Shown one piece after another: positions 1 to 7,247 of a DNA stretch of 64,000 nucleotides; position 1 is the first letter of the stretch; every line of letters starts with the position of its first letter. This DNA is from Ruminococcus turbiniformis. GTDB taxonomy: Bacteria; Bacillota; Clostridia; Lachnospirales; Lachnospiraceae. The stretch covers positions 1-64,000 of the forward strand of contig NZ_JAJEQX010000010.1 in the NCBI RefSeq assembly GCF_020687545.1, written 5' to 3'. The translations under genes and the position numbers were made by a program. The notes beneath the pieces were generated by a model, which saw nothing but the letters and a program-made list of their open reading frames with translations, was not told the DNA's origin and searched no databases.

Positions 1-69
1 TGATGCATAACTCTTCTCGTATTGGATATAGAGCTTTACGGCTCTTAACCTGTCTTCGTAGGAATACAT
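1..69 (-). CDS. IS3-family transposase OrfA-like, 5' end only
   Basis: The minus strand starts at an ATG at 67-69 behind a strong AGGAGGAG ribosome-binding site and reads MYSYEDRLRAVKLYIQYEKS before leaving the window. That opening resembles the helix-turn-helix start of IS3/IS150-type OrfA proteins common in Lachnospiraceae, which bind the element's ends. Only 23 codons are visible, so the family call rests on this short stretch. The gene lies downstream of pdxA2 in the same orientation, so an insertion may have interrupted or followed that operon. The element's terminal inverted repeat should lie within 70-177 but I could not define it. Confidence 0.6.
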   Translation of the reverse strand, partial: MYSYEDRLRAVKLYIQYEKSYAS

Positions 70-177
70 GTGCGTGACCTCCTCCTATTAATGACCTCAT
101 TTGGTCCAGGATTTCGTCCGCATCCCCTTCCCGAATTTATCAATTGCGCTGTTATATATCATAGTTCCCTCTCAAGA

Positions 178-1191
178 TTATTTCTTGTTTCGTGCCGCAT
201 TGGCCATTCTCACTGCCATCTTGACAGCGTTCTCAAAAGCAGACGTCTTTACGATGTTCTTTCCCGCAATATCGTAAGCTGTTCCATGTCCGCATGTCAC
301 GATCGGAGGCTTGAATCCGCCCGCGATTGTGATTCCCTGGTCAAAGCCTCTTAACTTCAGAGCGATCTGCCCCTGGTCGTGGTACATCGTCACAACTCCG
401 TCATAATCTCCTCTGAAAGCCTTGATAAAGAGAATGTCTGACGGGAACGGTCCGTTTGCGTCGATTCCGTTCTCCCTCGCCGCCTCGATCGCCGGAGTGA
501 TCACATCGATCTCCTCGCGTCCGCACGTTCCATTCTCACCTGCGTGAGGATTCAGTGCCGCGACCGCAATTCTCGGCTTCTCGATTCCGGCATTCTTCAG
601 TGTGTAGTTTGAAAGCCGGATTGCCCTTCCGATGCTCTCAAGTGTAAGGTTGTTGCTGACCTCACTGATCGGAATGTGGCTTGTGGTTCTTGTTGTCCAC
701 ACGTTTTCGCACACGTTGATCTCACCGAAGGGATCTGTGTGATTCAGAAGATGCGCCATGTAGTGGTGCTCGCTCTCATAATGGCATCCCGCAGCCTTCA
801 TGCCCGCCTTGTTAAGAGGCGCGAAGCAGAAGCCTTCGATCTTGCCTTTCTGATACAGGTCAATTCCCATATCGAGCATGTCCAGGCATGCAGCGCCGCT
901 CTCTGTCGTCTGTGTGCCGAAAGGAACTTTCTCCGGATCCAGATTCTTTCTGTCGAGAACCGGAATTCCCTTTGTCCAGTCAGCGTCGTCAACATTGTCA
1001 ATTACCTGAAGTCTGACTTCGCCTCCCGTAACTTTGAGTGCGCGTTCGAGTACTCTGAGATCTCCGATAATAATCGGATCACACTGCTCTGTGAGGAACC
1101 CGCTTGCGGCGATCTTCGCCACGATCTCCGGGCCGACGCCAGCTGCATCCCCAAGCATAATTCCCAGTACCGGTTTTGTGCTCATACTCAT
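178..1191 (-). CDS. 4-hydroxythreonine-4-phosphate dehydrogenase family, PdxA2-type
   Basis: The protein is about 337 aa and belongs to the PdxA family of NAD-dependent, metal-dependent dehydrogenases. It shows the family opening GIMLGDAAGVGPE, a metal-binding histidine region (ESEHHYMAH), NPHAGENG and MYHDQGQIALK. Family members either make pyridoxal phosphate or, as PdxA2, oxidise and decarboxylate D-erythronate/D-threonate 4-phosphate. No other B6 biosynthesis gene is nearby and the gene has a sigma-54 promoter, so I favour the acid-sugar catabolic role; this is inference. Two ATGs (1189-1191 and 1183-1185) follow an AAAGGAG site, and a longer reading to 1221 lacks such a site. The usual partner kinase (DUF1537) is not in the window and may lie beyond the left edge. 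Confidence 0.85.
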   Translation of the reverse strand: MSMSTKPVLGIMLGDAAGVGPEIVAKIAASGFLTEQCDPIIIGDLRVLERALKVTGGEVRLQVIDNVDDADWTKGIPVLDRKNLDPEKVPFGTQTTESGAACLDMLDMGIDLYQKGKIEGFCFAPLNKAGMKAAGCHYESEHHYMAHLLNHTDPFGEINVCENVWTTRTTSHIPISEVSNNLTLESIGRAIRLSNYTLKNAGIEKPRIAVAALNPHAGENGTCGREEIDVITPAIEAARENGIDANGPFPSDILFIKAFRGDYDGVVTMYHDQGQIALKLRGFDQGITIAGGFKPPIVTCGHGTAYDIAGKNIVKTSAFENAVKMAVRMANAARNKK

Positions 1192-1239
1192 CTCTCTCCT
1201 TTCCCAAATTGCTTTCTGCAATTTTTGCTAAGACTAAAC

Positions 1240-1256
1240 AGCAATCGTTGTGCCAA
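1240..1256 (-). promoter_or_regulatory. Sigma-54 (-24/-12) promoter of pdxA2
   Basis: The minus strand reads TTGGCACAACGATTGCT. This is a near-perfect -24/-12 promoter with GG and GC separated by exactly 10 bases. It sits 50-70 bases upstream of the pdxA2 start and points at it, so transcription should need RpoN and an enhancer-binding activator. Confidence 0.85.
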
Positions 1257-1355
1257 CTCCATTCATTTAACCAAACTTATTATAAAATTTGCATTAAATT
1301 TATGGATATTTCCTAAAAAATATCATACTAGATTTTTAAAATTCTTGCAAGCAAC

Positions 1356-1468
1356 TGAAACTTACTTTTCATCCAGCCATAAAACTTGGAACAAAATGAA
1401 ACGTTTTTTGTTTCAAGAAACATTGTATTCAAAAAAGTACATGTTTCAATCCAGCTCTTTTCGTTTCA
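1356..1468. promoter_or_regulatory. Palindromic enhancer (UAS) cluster between divergent sigma-54 promoters
   Basis: The AT-rich stretch repeats TGAAAC/GTTTCA half-sites. A complete palindrome, TGAAACGTTTTTTGTTTCA, is at 1397-1415. An overlapping GTTTCAAGAAAC is at 1410-1421. Single half-sites occur at 1356-1361, 1442-1448 and about 1463-1468. The position, roughly 100-250 bases from both sigma-54 promoters, is where an AAA+ activator would bind. The activator gene is not in the window. Confidence 0.6.
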
Positions 1469-1600
1469 CGTTTTATGCTCTGCCGGATTTTTTTAACAAT
1501 CTGTGAAAAATTCTGGCAAAAAAATTCCCCCGGCATTCACTGAGAACCCCGCAAATACGCCGTTTTCTTAACATTTTTTGAACGCTCGCCCGCAAGCACC

Positions 1601-1616
1601 TGGCACGCTTATTGCT
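1601..1616 (+). promoter_or_regulatory. Second sigma-54 promoter, pointing right
   Basis: The plus strand reads TGGCACGCTTATTGCT, again with GG and GC separated by 10 bases. It would start a transcript near 1628 that meets a strong terminator hairpin within about 100 bases and has no recognisable gene. It may drive a short RNA or be the remains of a lost gene's promoter. Confidence 0.75.
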
Positions 1617-1665
1617 TATATATTTTGGTGTGTAATAAACTAAATCTGCCAATTTTTTCTAAAAG

Positions 1666-1727
1666 AAAAAAGGGAAAGGCACTGCGTTCCGGCTGATATT
1701 CCAGCCGCGCAGTGCCTTTCCCTTTTT
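1666..1727. terminator. Bidirectional intrinsic terminator
   Basis: A long perfect stem (GGAAAGGCACTGCG at 1673-1686 with its complement at 1708-1721) is flanked by A-rich and T-rich runs. An inner GGCTG/CAGCC pair closes the loop. It can end the leftward xylB operon transcript and any rightward transcript from the promoter at 1601. Confidence 0.85.
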
Positions 1728-1808
1728 CGTATTTCTTTTTTATTGTTTTCCTTTTCACCGTTCCCGGTTCTGATCAGAAAATCCGAATCTTCCTTTCAGT
1801 TCAGGGAA

Positions 1809-3266
1809 TCAGAAATTCCCCTTTAACAGCGGATAGAACTTTTTAAACTTCTGATACCGTTCTTCATATTTCGCAGCCAGTTCCGGCTCCGGTTCCTCTG
1901 TCGCCACCACTTTTACAAGTTTTTTGGCAGCCTCCTCAACCGACGGAAATACGCCGCATCCTACGGCCGCGAGGATCGCCGCGCCGTAGCCCGGCCCTTC
2001 TTCGCTCTCGATGATGTCCACTTTCATGTTCATCACATTCGCCACGATCTTTCTCCAGAGCGGACTCTTCGCGCCGCCTCCGCAGATCTTCGTACGCTCC
2101 GGGTTCACGCCCAGGCTTCTCGCCACTTCCAGCGAATCTCTCAGTCCGAAAGTCACGCCCTCTAAAACCGCCTGCGTCATCTCTTCGCGGGTCGTATCCA
2201 TCGTCATGCCGATGAACGCCGCCCTCGCGTCCGGATCGTTGTGCGGGGAACGCTCTCCCATCAGATACGGCAGGTAATACACATGATTCTCGCCCAGTTT
2301 TGTGACGCCTTCCTGTTCTTCCTGATAGGCTTTCGTCTTCAGGATGTCATCCATCCACCACTTGTTGCAGGACGCTGCGCTTAACATACATCCCATCAGG
2401 TGGTAATGTCCGTCCGCATGATCGAAAGAGTGAAGAGCATTGTGTTCGTCCACGCCGAATTTATTGCTTGAGATAAAGAGCGTGCCTGACGTGCCGAGGG
2501 AAATGTTGCAGGCTCCGTCTCCCACCGTTGCGGTTCCCACAGCCGCCGCCGCGTTGTCCCCGGCTCCGGCGATGACCTTTACATCTTCCGGGAGTCCCAG
2601 CTCTCCGGCGATCTCCGGTTTTAAGCAGCCCACCGGCTCCCAGCTCTCGTACAGCTTCGGAAGCTGTTCCTTGCGGATGCCGCAGATCTCGATCATCTCT
2701 TTGGACCAGCATTTGTGCTCCACATCCAGAAGAAGCATTCCCGACGCATCCGAATATTCTGTGCAGAAGGAACCGGACAGCATATATGCCAGGTAGTCCT
2801 TCGGGAGCATGATCTTCGCGATCCGCGCGAAATTCTCCGGCTCGTTTTCCTTCATCCAGAGAATCTTCGGCGCTGTGAACCCGGCAAATGCGATGTTCGC
2901 CGTATATCGGGAAAGTTTATCCTTTCCGATAACATTATTTAAATAGTCCGTCTGCTTTCCCGTGCGGCCGTCATTCCAGAGGATGGCCGGGCGGATCACA
3001 TTGTCCGCCTCATCCAGGGCCACCAGCCCGTGCATCTGCCCGCCGAAGCTGATGCCCTTCACCTCGCTTCTGTCGCACTCCGATACCAGCTCTTTGATGC
3101 CTTCTGCCGTCTGTGCGAACCAGTCTTCCGGCTTCTGTTCAGACCAGCCCGGATGCGGGAAATACAGCGGGTACTCTTTTGATACGATCTTTTCAATTTT
3201 TCCTGTTTCATCCATCAGCAGAAGCTTGACCGCTGACGTTCCCAGGTCTACTCCTATAAACAGCAT
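1809..3266 (-). CDS. xylB: Xylulokinase (FGGY carbohydrate kinase)
   Basis: This 485-aa cytosolic kinase has the FGGY fold. The N-terminal ATPase motif is MLFIGVDLGTSAVKLLLMD; a substrate-region motif FGGQMHGLV is near residue 95; GAGDNAAAAVG is near 235; and the C-terminal signature KICGGGAKSPLWRKI is near 395. Length is normal for XylB, which phosphorylates D-xylulose to xylulose 5-phosphate. It is the last gene of a three-gene operon, 4 bases after the isomerase stop. The neighbour is not a standard xylose isomerase, so the true ketose could be another one, such as L-xylulose or a ribulose. Confidence 0.88.
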   Translation of the reverse strand: MLFIGVDLGTSAVKLLLMDETGKIEKIVSKEYPLYFPHPGWSEQKPEDWFAQTAEGIKELVSECDRSEVKGISFGGQMHGLVALDEADNVIRPAILWNDGRTGKQTDYLNNVIGKDKLSRYTANIAFAGFTAPKILWMKENEPENFARIAKIMLPKDYLAYMLSGSFCTEYSDASGMLLLDVEHKCWSKEMIEICGIRKEQLPKLYESWEPVGCLKPEIAGELGLPEDVKVIAGAGDNAAAAVGTATVGDGACNISLGTSGTLFISSNKFGVDEHNALHSFDHADGHYHLMGCMLSAASCNKWWMDDILKTKAYQEEQEGVTKLGENHVYYLPYLMGERSPHNDPDARAAFIGMTMDTTREEMTQAVLEGVTFGLRDSLEVARSLGVNPERTKICGGGAKSPLWRKIVANVMNMKVDIIESEEGPGYGAAILAAVGCGVFPSVEEAAKKLVKVVATEEPEPELAAKYEERYQKFKKFYPLLKGNF

Positions 3267-3270
3267 GGCA

Positions 3271-4755
3271 TTACCCCCACGGATTCTCTGTCGGATATCT
3301 CACGCCGGCAGGCTGATTGTAGCCGATCTCTTCTACCGGCACTCCGATGTACTTAAACACTTCAAACAGTTCCTTTCCATAGTGTCCGAACGCAACCGCT
3401 CCGTGGTGCGGATAGTTTTTCTCGATCAGCACATGGCGGTAGAATCTTCCCATCTCAGGGATAGCAAACACACCGATGGAGCCAAAAGACTTCGTTGCGA
3501 CCGGAAGGACCTCGCCCTGCGCGACATACGCGCGGAGAACATTGTCAGATGTGCTCTGCAGACGGTAGAATGTGATGTCTCCCGGCACAATATCTCCTTC
3601 CAGAGTTCCCTGCGTCACTTCCTCCGGAAGCGTCCTCGCCATAATCATCTGGTATTTCATCTCACAGGATGTCAGTTTTCCTGAAGCAGTGTTTCCGCAG
3701 TGGAATCCCATGAATGTATCTTTCTGTGTATACGGATATTTTCCTTCGATACTTTCTTTGTACATATCAGCCGGAACCGTATTGTTGATGTCAAGAAGCG
3801 TCACTGTATCCTGGCTCACTACTGTTCCGATGAACTCGCTTAAGCAGCCGTAAATATCAACCTCGCAGGATACCGGGATGCCCTGAGCCGTCAGACGGCT
3901 GTTCACATAGCACGGAACAAATCCGAACTGTGTCTGGAACGCCGGCCAGCACTTGCCTGCGATTGCCACATATTTGCGGTAGCCTCTGTGTTCCTCCACC
4001 CAGTCTTTGAGTGTCAGCTCGTACTGCGCAAGCTTGGAGAGAATTTTCGGTTTCTTATTGCCCGCTCCCAGTTCATCTTCCATCTCTTTTACAAGCGCCG
4101 GGATTCTCTCGTCTCCCGCATGTTTGTTGAACGCCTCAAAAAGATCAAGCTCGGAGTTCTCCTCGATCTCAACACCGATGTTGTAGAGCTGCTGGATCGG
4201 TGCGTTGCACGCAAGGAAGTTGAGCGGTCTCGGTCCGAAGCTTATGATCTTCAGTCCGTTCAGTCCTACAACCGCTCTTGCGATCGGCTCGAACTCGTGA
4301 ATCATGTCCGCGCACTCCTCGGCTGTTCCCACCGGATATTCCGGGATGTAGGCTTTCACATTTCTCAGCTTTAAGTTGTAGCTTGCGTTGAGCATGCCGC
4401 AGTAAGCGTCGCCGCGGCCCTGTACAAGGTCGTTCTGCGTCTCCTCAGCGGCTGCGATAAACATCTTCGGTCCCTCAAAGTGTTTCGCAAGCAGCGTCTC
4501 GGAGATCTCCGGCCCGAAGTTTCCGAGATAAACGACAAGGGCGTTGCACCCTGCTTTCTTGATGTCCTCAAGAGCCTGTACCATGTGGATCTCGCTCTCC
4601 ACGATACAGATCGGACACTCATAAACCGTACCCTCACCGTATTTCTTTGTGTAAGCGTCGATCAGCGTTTTCCTTCTGTTCACGGAAAGGCTCTCCGGGA
4701 AACAGTCCCTGCTCACTGCCACGACTCCGATTTTTAATTCCGGCATGTTGTTCAT
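3271..4755 (-). CDS. L-fucose/L-arabinose isomerase-like protein
   Basis: This 494-aa protein has the layout of the FucI/AraA ketol-isomerase superfamily. An N-terminal Rossmann-like half contains VVYLGNFGPE (about residue 97), and the middle and C-terminal halves contain conserved metal-binding acidic and His residues (SCEVDIYGCLSE, GFHCGNTA, HHGAVAFGHYG). Such enzymes interconvert aldoses and ketoses with Mn2+. The C-terminal half is the part most like fucose isomerase. The substrate cannot be read from sequence. It sits between DUF4867 and xylulokinase, which suggests it makes the ketose that the kinase phosphorylates. The ATG follows a GAGGAATT site. Confidence 0.78.
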   Translation of the reverse strand: MNNMPELKIGVVAVSRDCFPESLSVNRRKTLIDAYTKKYGEGTVYECPICIVESEIHMVQALEDIKKAGCNALVVYLGNFGPEISETLLAKHFEGPKMFIAAAEETQNDLVQGRGDAYCGMLNASYNLKLRNVKAYIPEYPVGTAEECADMIHEFEPIARAVVGLNGLKIISFGPRPLNFLACNAPIQQLYNIGVEIEENSELDLFEAFNKHAGDERIPALVKEMEDELGAGNKKPKILSKLAQYELTLKDWVEEHRGYRKYVAIAGKCWPAFQTQFGFVPCYVNSRLTAQGIPVSCEVDIYGCLSEFIGTVVSQDTVTLLDINNTVPADMYKESIEGKYPYTQKDTFMGFHCGNTASGKLTSCEMKYQMIMARTLPEEVTQGTLEGDIVPGDITFYRLQSTSDNVLRAYVAQGEVLPVATKSFGSIGVFAIPEMGRFYRHVLIEKNYPHHGAVAFGHYGKELFEVFKYIGVPVEEIGYNQPAGVRYPTENPWG

Positions 4756-4862
4756 AGTAAATTCCTCGCTTTCTTATTTTTTATGATTTCTGTTTTTCCT
4801 TCTTTGTGTGTTGCCTCTTTGTTTCTTTTTTATTTTTGTGTCTGCTTCAAATACCGCCTTTG

Positions 4863-5477
4863 TCACACTTCGACATTCTCTCCCTTGAGTCCGCAGAACG
4901 CGCCTTCAATTCCGGCCTCCTCATGGGCGATCAGCCACTTGTTCACCGCGGTGAGCAGGCGGTTTTCTCCATCCTTCGCCGCCTCAAAGGGAAGATCCTC
5001 GTTCGTCCCCTTCGGGAGTACGATCACACAGCGGAAGCCGCCTTCCTGCGCGCTGCACGGCGCATAGTGAAGGGTCGTCGCGTACAGCTCAACCGCTGTT
5101 CCCGCCGGCACAAAGAACGCTTCCACTTTCGATGTATCGTAGGTATCGTCCGCCTCAATGTCCTGCTGGCATCCGAGCAGCAGAATCAGGTCTGTCGCCG
5201 CGATATCGATCTCCGAGCTTCTGTGATACTCAAGCGCGTTCAGCTTATGGTTGTCCCCGTTGCAGTAGCCGATCTGCACCGGCAGCCCGCCAAATCCTTT
5301 GCGGCTTACGTCCACGGCCTCCGGAAGAGCTTCCATCTCCTCGACAGACGGCACATAGACAACGTCCCTCGGCAGGGGAGTGTGCTCCATCTCTTTTAAG
5401 ATCTTCTCAAAAGAGAATTCCGTGACCACCTTCCCGTATCTGCCGAAGGACGTATCCGTAACTTTCTGAATCTCCAT
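4863..5477 (-). CDS. DUF4867 family protein, first gene of the sugar operon
   Basis: About 204 aa and cytosolic, with no signal peptide. I recognise it as DUF4867, which I recall next to fucose-isomerase-like and kinase genes in Firmicutes. Residues around LNALEYHRSSEIDIAATDLILLLG and KVEAFFVPAGTAVELYATTLHYAPC look like a cupin-type beta sandwich (H, E, and a later H), the shape of small sugar-mutarotase or lyxose-isomerase-like enzymes. The function is not established. The start is the ATG at 5475-5477, because AAGGAGG lies directly upstream; the reading frame opens eight codons earlier without such a site. Confidence 0.72.
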   Translation of the reverse strand: MEIQKVTDTSFGRYGKVVTEFSFEKILKEMEHTPLPRDVVYVPSVEEMEALPEAVDVSRKGFGGLPVQIGYCNGDNHKLNALEYHRSSEIDIAATDLILLLGCQQDIEADDTYDTSKVEAFFVPAGTAVELYATTLHYAPCSAQEGGFRCVIVLPKGTNEDLPFEAAKDGENRLLTAVNKWLIAHEEAGIEGAFCGLKGENVEV

Positions 5478-5642
5478 TTCATAACCTCCTTGCCTCAGCA
5501 TCCCCGCCGGAAACGCCGCCGCGCTGCCTGCGGGATGTCTTTTGCTTCTTTTCAGGCTTCTGAGGTCATTTTATCACCTTTATAATTTGTTTTCGACCTA
5601 ATAATTAGCTTTTTTATACCCATTTCTTATCTTTTTGTGATT

Positions 5643-6185
5643 TTACCGGTTTGTATTTTTACCGTTTTCCCCGGCGCGTTCCACCAGCCTGCGCACAATG
5701 CTGTTGGAACTTGTATTGGACCAGTAAGGCTTCGGGAACGCATCTTTATTCCTGTAACACGACTGCACATAGTTGATCACACTCCACGGATTATAGACTT
5801 CCGTGTTTCCAAACAGATAGCCGTCATACCATTCACGGACTTTCTGTTTATTTCCCCACAACCCGTAGAAGTCGAGCATACTTTCCACTTCTTTCTGTGT
5901 AAATCCGAAATGTTCAGAGTACAGGTCATCTGTAACGGATATAATCTTCAGGTTATTCAGGCCTGTGAAAATGGACTCTTTGCTGATCCTCAGGCACCCT
6001 GTAACCACAGCAAACGCCAGATTCGCATTCGTCTTCAGCGCTGACTCAAAGAGAGAGCGGACCAGGTCTGTCATCTGATCGTAGCCCCCGGCAAAATATG
6101 CGTTCTCAAGAGGCACGTCATATTCGTCAATAAGGATCACCGTCTTCTCCCCCGGGCATCTTACGCAGGGGTATCCCTGCGGCAT
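5643..6185 (-). pseudogene. Truncated AAA-ATPase-like / DUF1703 (PD-(D/E)XK) protein
   Basis: The frame encodes a middle slice of the AAA-ATPase-like protein family abundant in Lachnospiraceae. Visible family motifs are VILIDEYDVPLENAYF (Walker B region), FAVVTGCLRISKESIFTGLNN, FGFTQKEVESMLDFYGL and WYDGYLFGNTEVYNPWSVINY. The N-terminal Walker A part and the C-terminal nuclease-like domain are missing: about 180 aa remain of a protein that is usually over 500 aa. It sits between the AraC regulator and the sugar operon with no clear ribosome-binding site. It is a remnant of a mobile or accessory gene. Confidence 0.8.
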
Positions 6186-6241
6186 AAATGCCGGATATTT
6201 TTATATACTGTTACTATTTTAGACTAATACTACGCTTTCCA

Positions 6242-7087
6242 TCAATCTTTCTGCTTTTTAACAGAGCCGCTCATTCTGCTCCTGTATTCGCTCGGCAGCA
6301 TCCCGTACTTCTTCTGAAACGCCCTGGCGAGCGCCTTGCTCCCGGAGAATCCGCTCCGAACTGCAATCTCAGTGATGCTGTATTTGCCGCTCTCAAGTTC
6401 TTTCAGAGCATACTCCAGACGGATGTTCTGAACATAGCTTTTGAACGTAATCCCCGCGTATTTTCTGAACATTCTCGAAAGATAGTTGGGCGAGTAATCG
6501 AAGACACGGGCAACCTCCTCAAGGGTAATATCCCCCGCGTAATTCTCCTTCATATAGGAAGTAATGGCGGAAAGGCGGTTTAAGTTCTTGTTCCTGCGCA
6601 CAGACTCATCGTCCGCTTCCGTCAGCCGGTAGTCTTTCACAAGCAGGTACATGATCTGATAGAAGATACTGTTCATCTTCATATCATACCCGCACGGCTT
6701 TTCTGAATATGTCCGATAGAGCGCTTTTATCAGTTCCATAAACCGGTCGTCCCTCCTGCCCGGCTCATGGGTAAACCAGACAAACTGTTCTCCTGTATAG
6801 TAATTTTCAAACAGCTTAAGAGGGATCTGAAGAACGATCGTCTCATTCGGCAGAGGTGAATCCACAGAGTGTATTTCATTGGAATTCACAATCATAAACT
6901 CTCCGGGCGTCAGATGCCACAGCCTGTCGGCAATATGAAATTCCAGCTCTCCACCGCACACCGCAAAAATCTCGACAGAGCGGTGCCAGTGCCGGTCCCT
7001 GTAATAATTTCCGTCTTTCCCCTCGAAGATAAACAGCTTGAAGGGAAATCCCGCTTCCGGGACAATCAGCTCATGCGAGAAATCCAT
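6242..7087 (-). CDS. AraC-family transcriptional regulator
   Basis: This 281-aa regulator has an N-terminal cupin sensor (residues about 1-110, with RDRHWHRSVEIFAVCGGELEFH) and two C-terminal helix-turn-helix motifs (about 180-275: ITLEEVARVFDYSPNYLSRMFRK and SITEIAVRSGFSGSKALARAFQKKYG). The cupin half normally binds a sugar or sugar acid. It is encoded on the same strand as, and upstream of, the xylulokinase operon, separated by a pseudogene, so it is a good candidate activator of that operon (inference). AAGGAGG precedes the start. Only about 30 bases separate the start from the hydrogenase terminator, so its promoter is not obvious. Confidence 0.9.
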   Translation of the reverse strand: MDFSHELIVPEAGFPFKLFIFEGKDGNYYRDRHWHRSVEIFAVCGGELEFHIADRLWHLTPGEFMIVNSNEIHSVDSPLPNETIVLQIPLKLFENYYTGEQFVWFTHEPGRRDDRFMELIKALYRTYSEKPCGYDMKMNSIFYQIMYLLVKDYRLTEADDESVRRNKNLNRLSAITSYMKENYAGDITLEEVARVFDYSPNYLSRMFRKYAGITFKSYVQNIRLEYALKELESGKYSITEIAVRSGFSGSKALARAFQKKYGMLPSEYRSRMSGSVKKQKD

Positions 7088-7118
7088 GCGTTTTACGCCT
7101 CCTTTCTATCCGACAGAA

Positions 7119-7162
7119 AAAAAGATCCGGATCTGACCGTAGTCCGAACCGGATCTTTTTTC
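7119..7162 (-). terminator. Intrinsic terminator of the hydrogenase operon
   Basis: AAAAAAGATCCGG at 7119-7131 pairs with CCGGATCTTTTTT at 7150-7162. The stem plus T-run lies about 85 bases after the hydA stop on the minus strand and precedes the araC start. Confidence 0.85.
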
Positions 7163-7247
7163 CCGCCATCCGCTTCACATAGTACAGCATACCACAAAGT
7201 TGCCGCAGTGTGCCACAGATACCGCGCAAAATCAGTACGGCGGAAGT

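Noticed and set aside
1601-1616. Reading the 1601 element as a second promoter for pdxA2
   Set aside because: The reverse complement lacks the GG-N10-GC order, so it only works rightwards.
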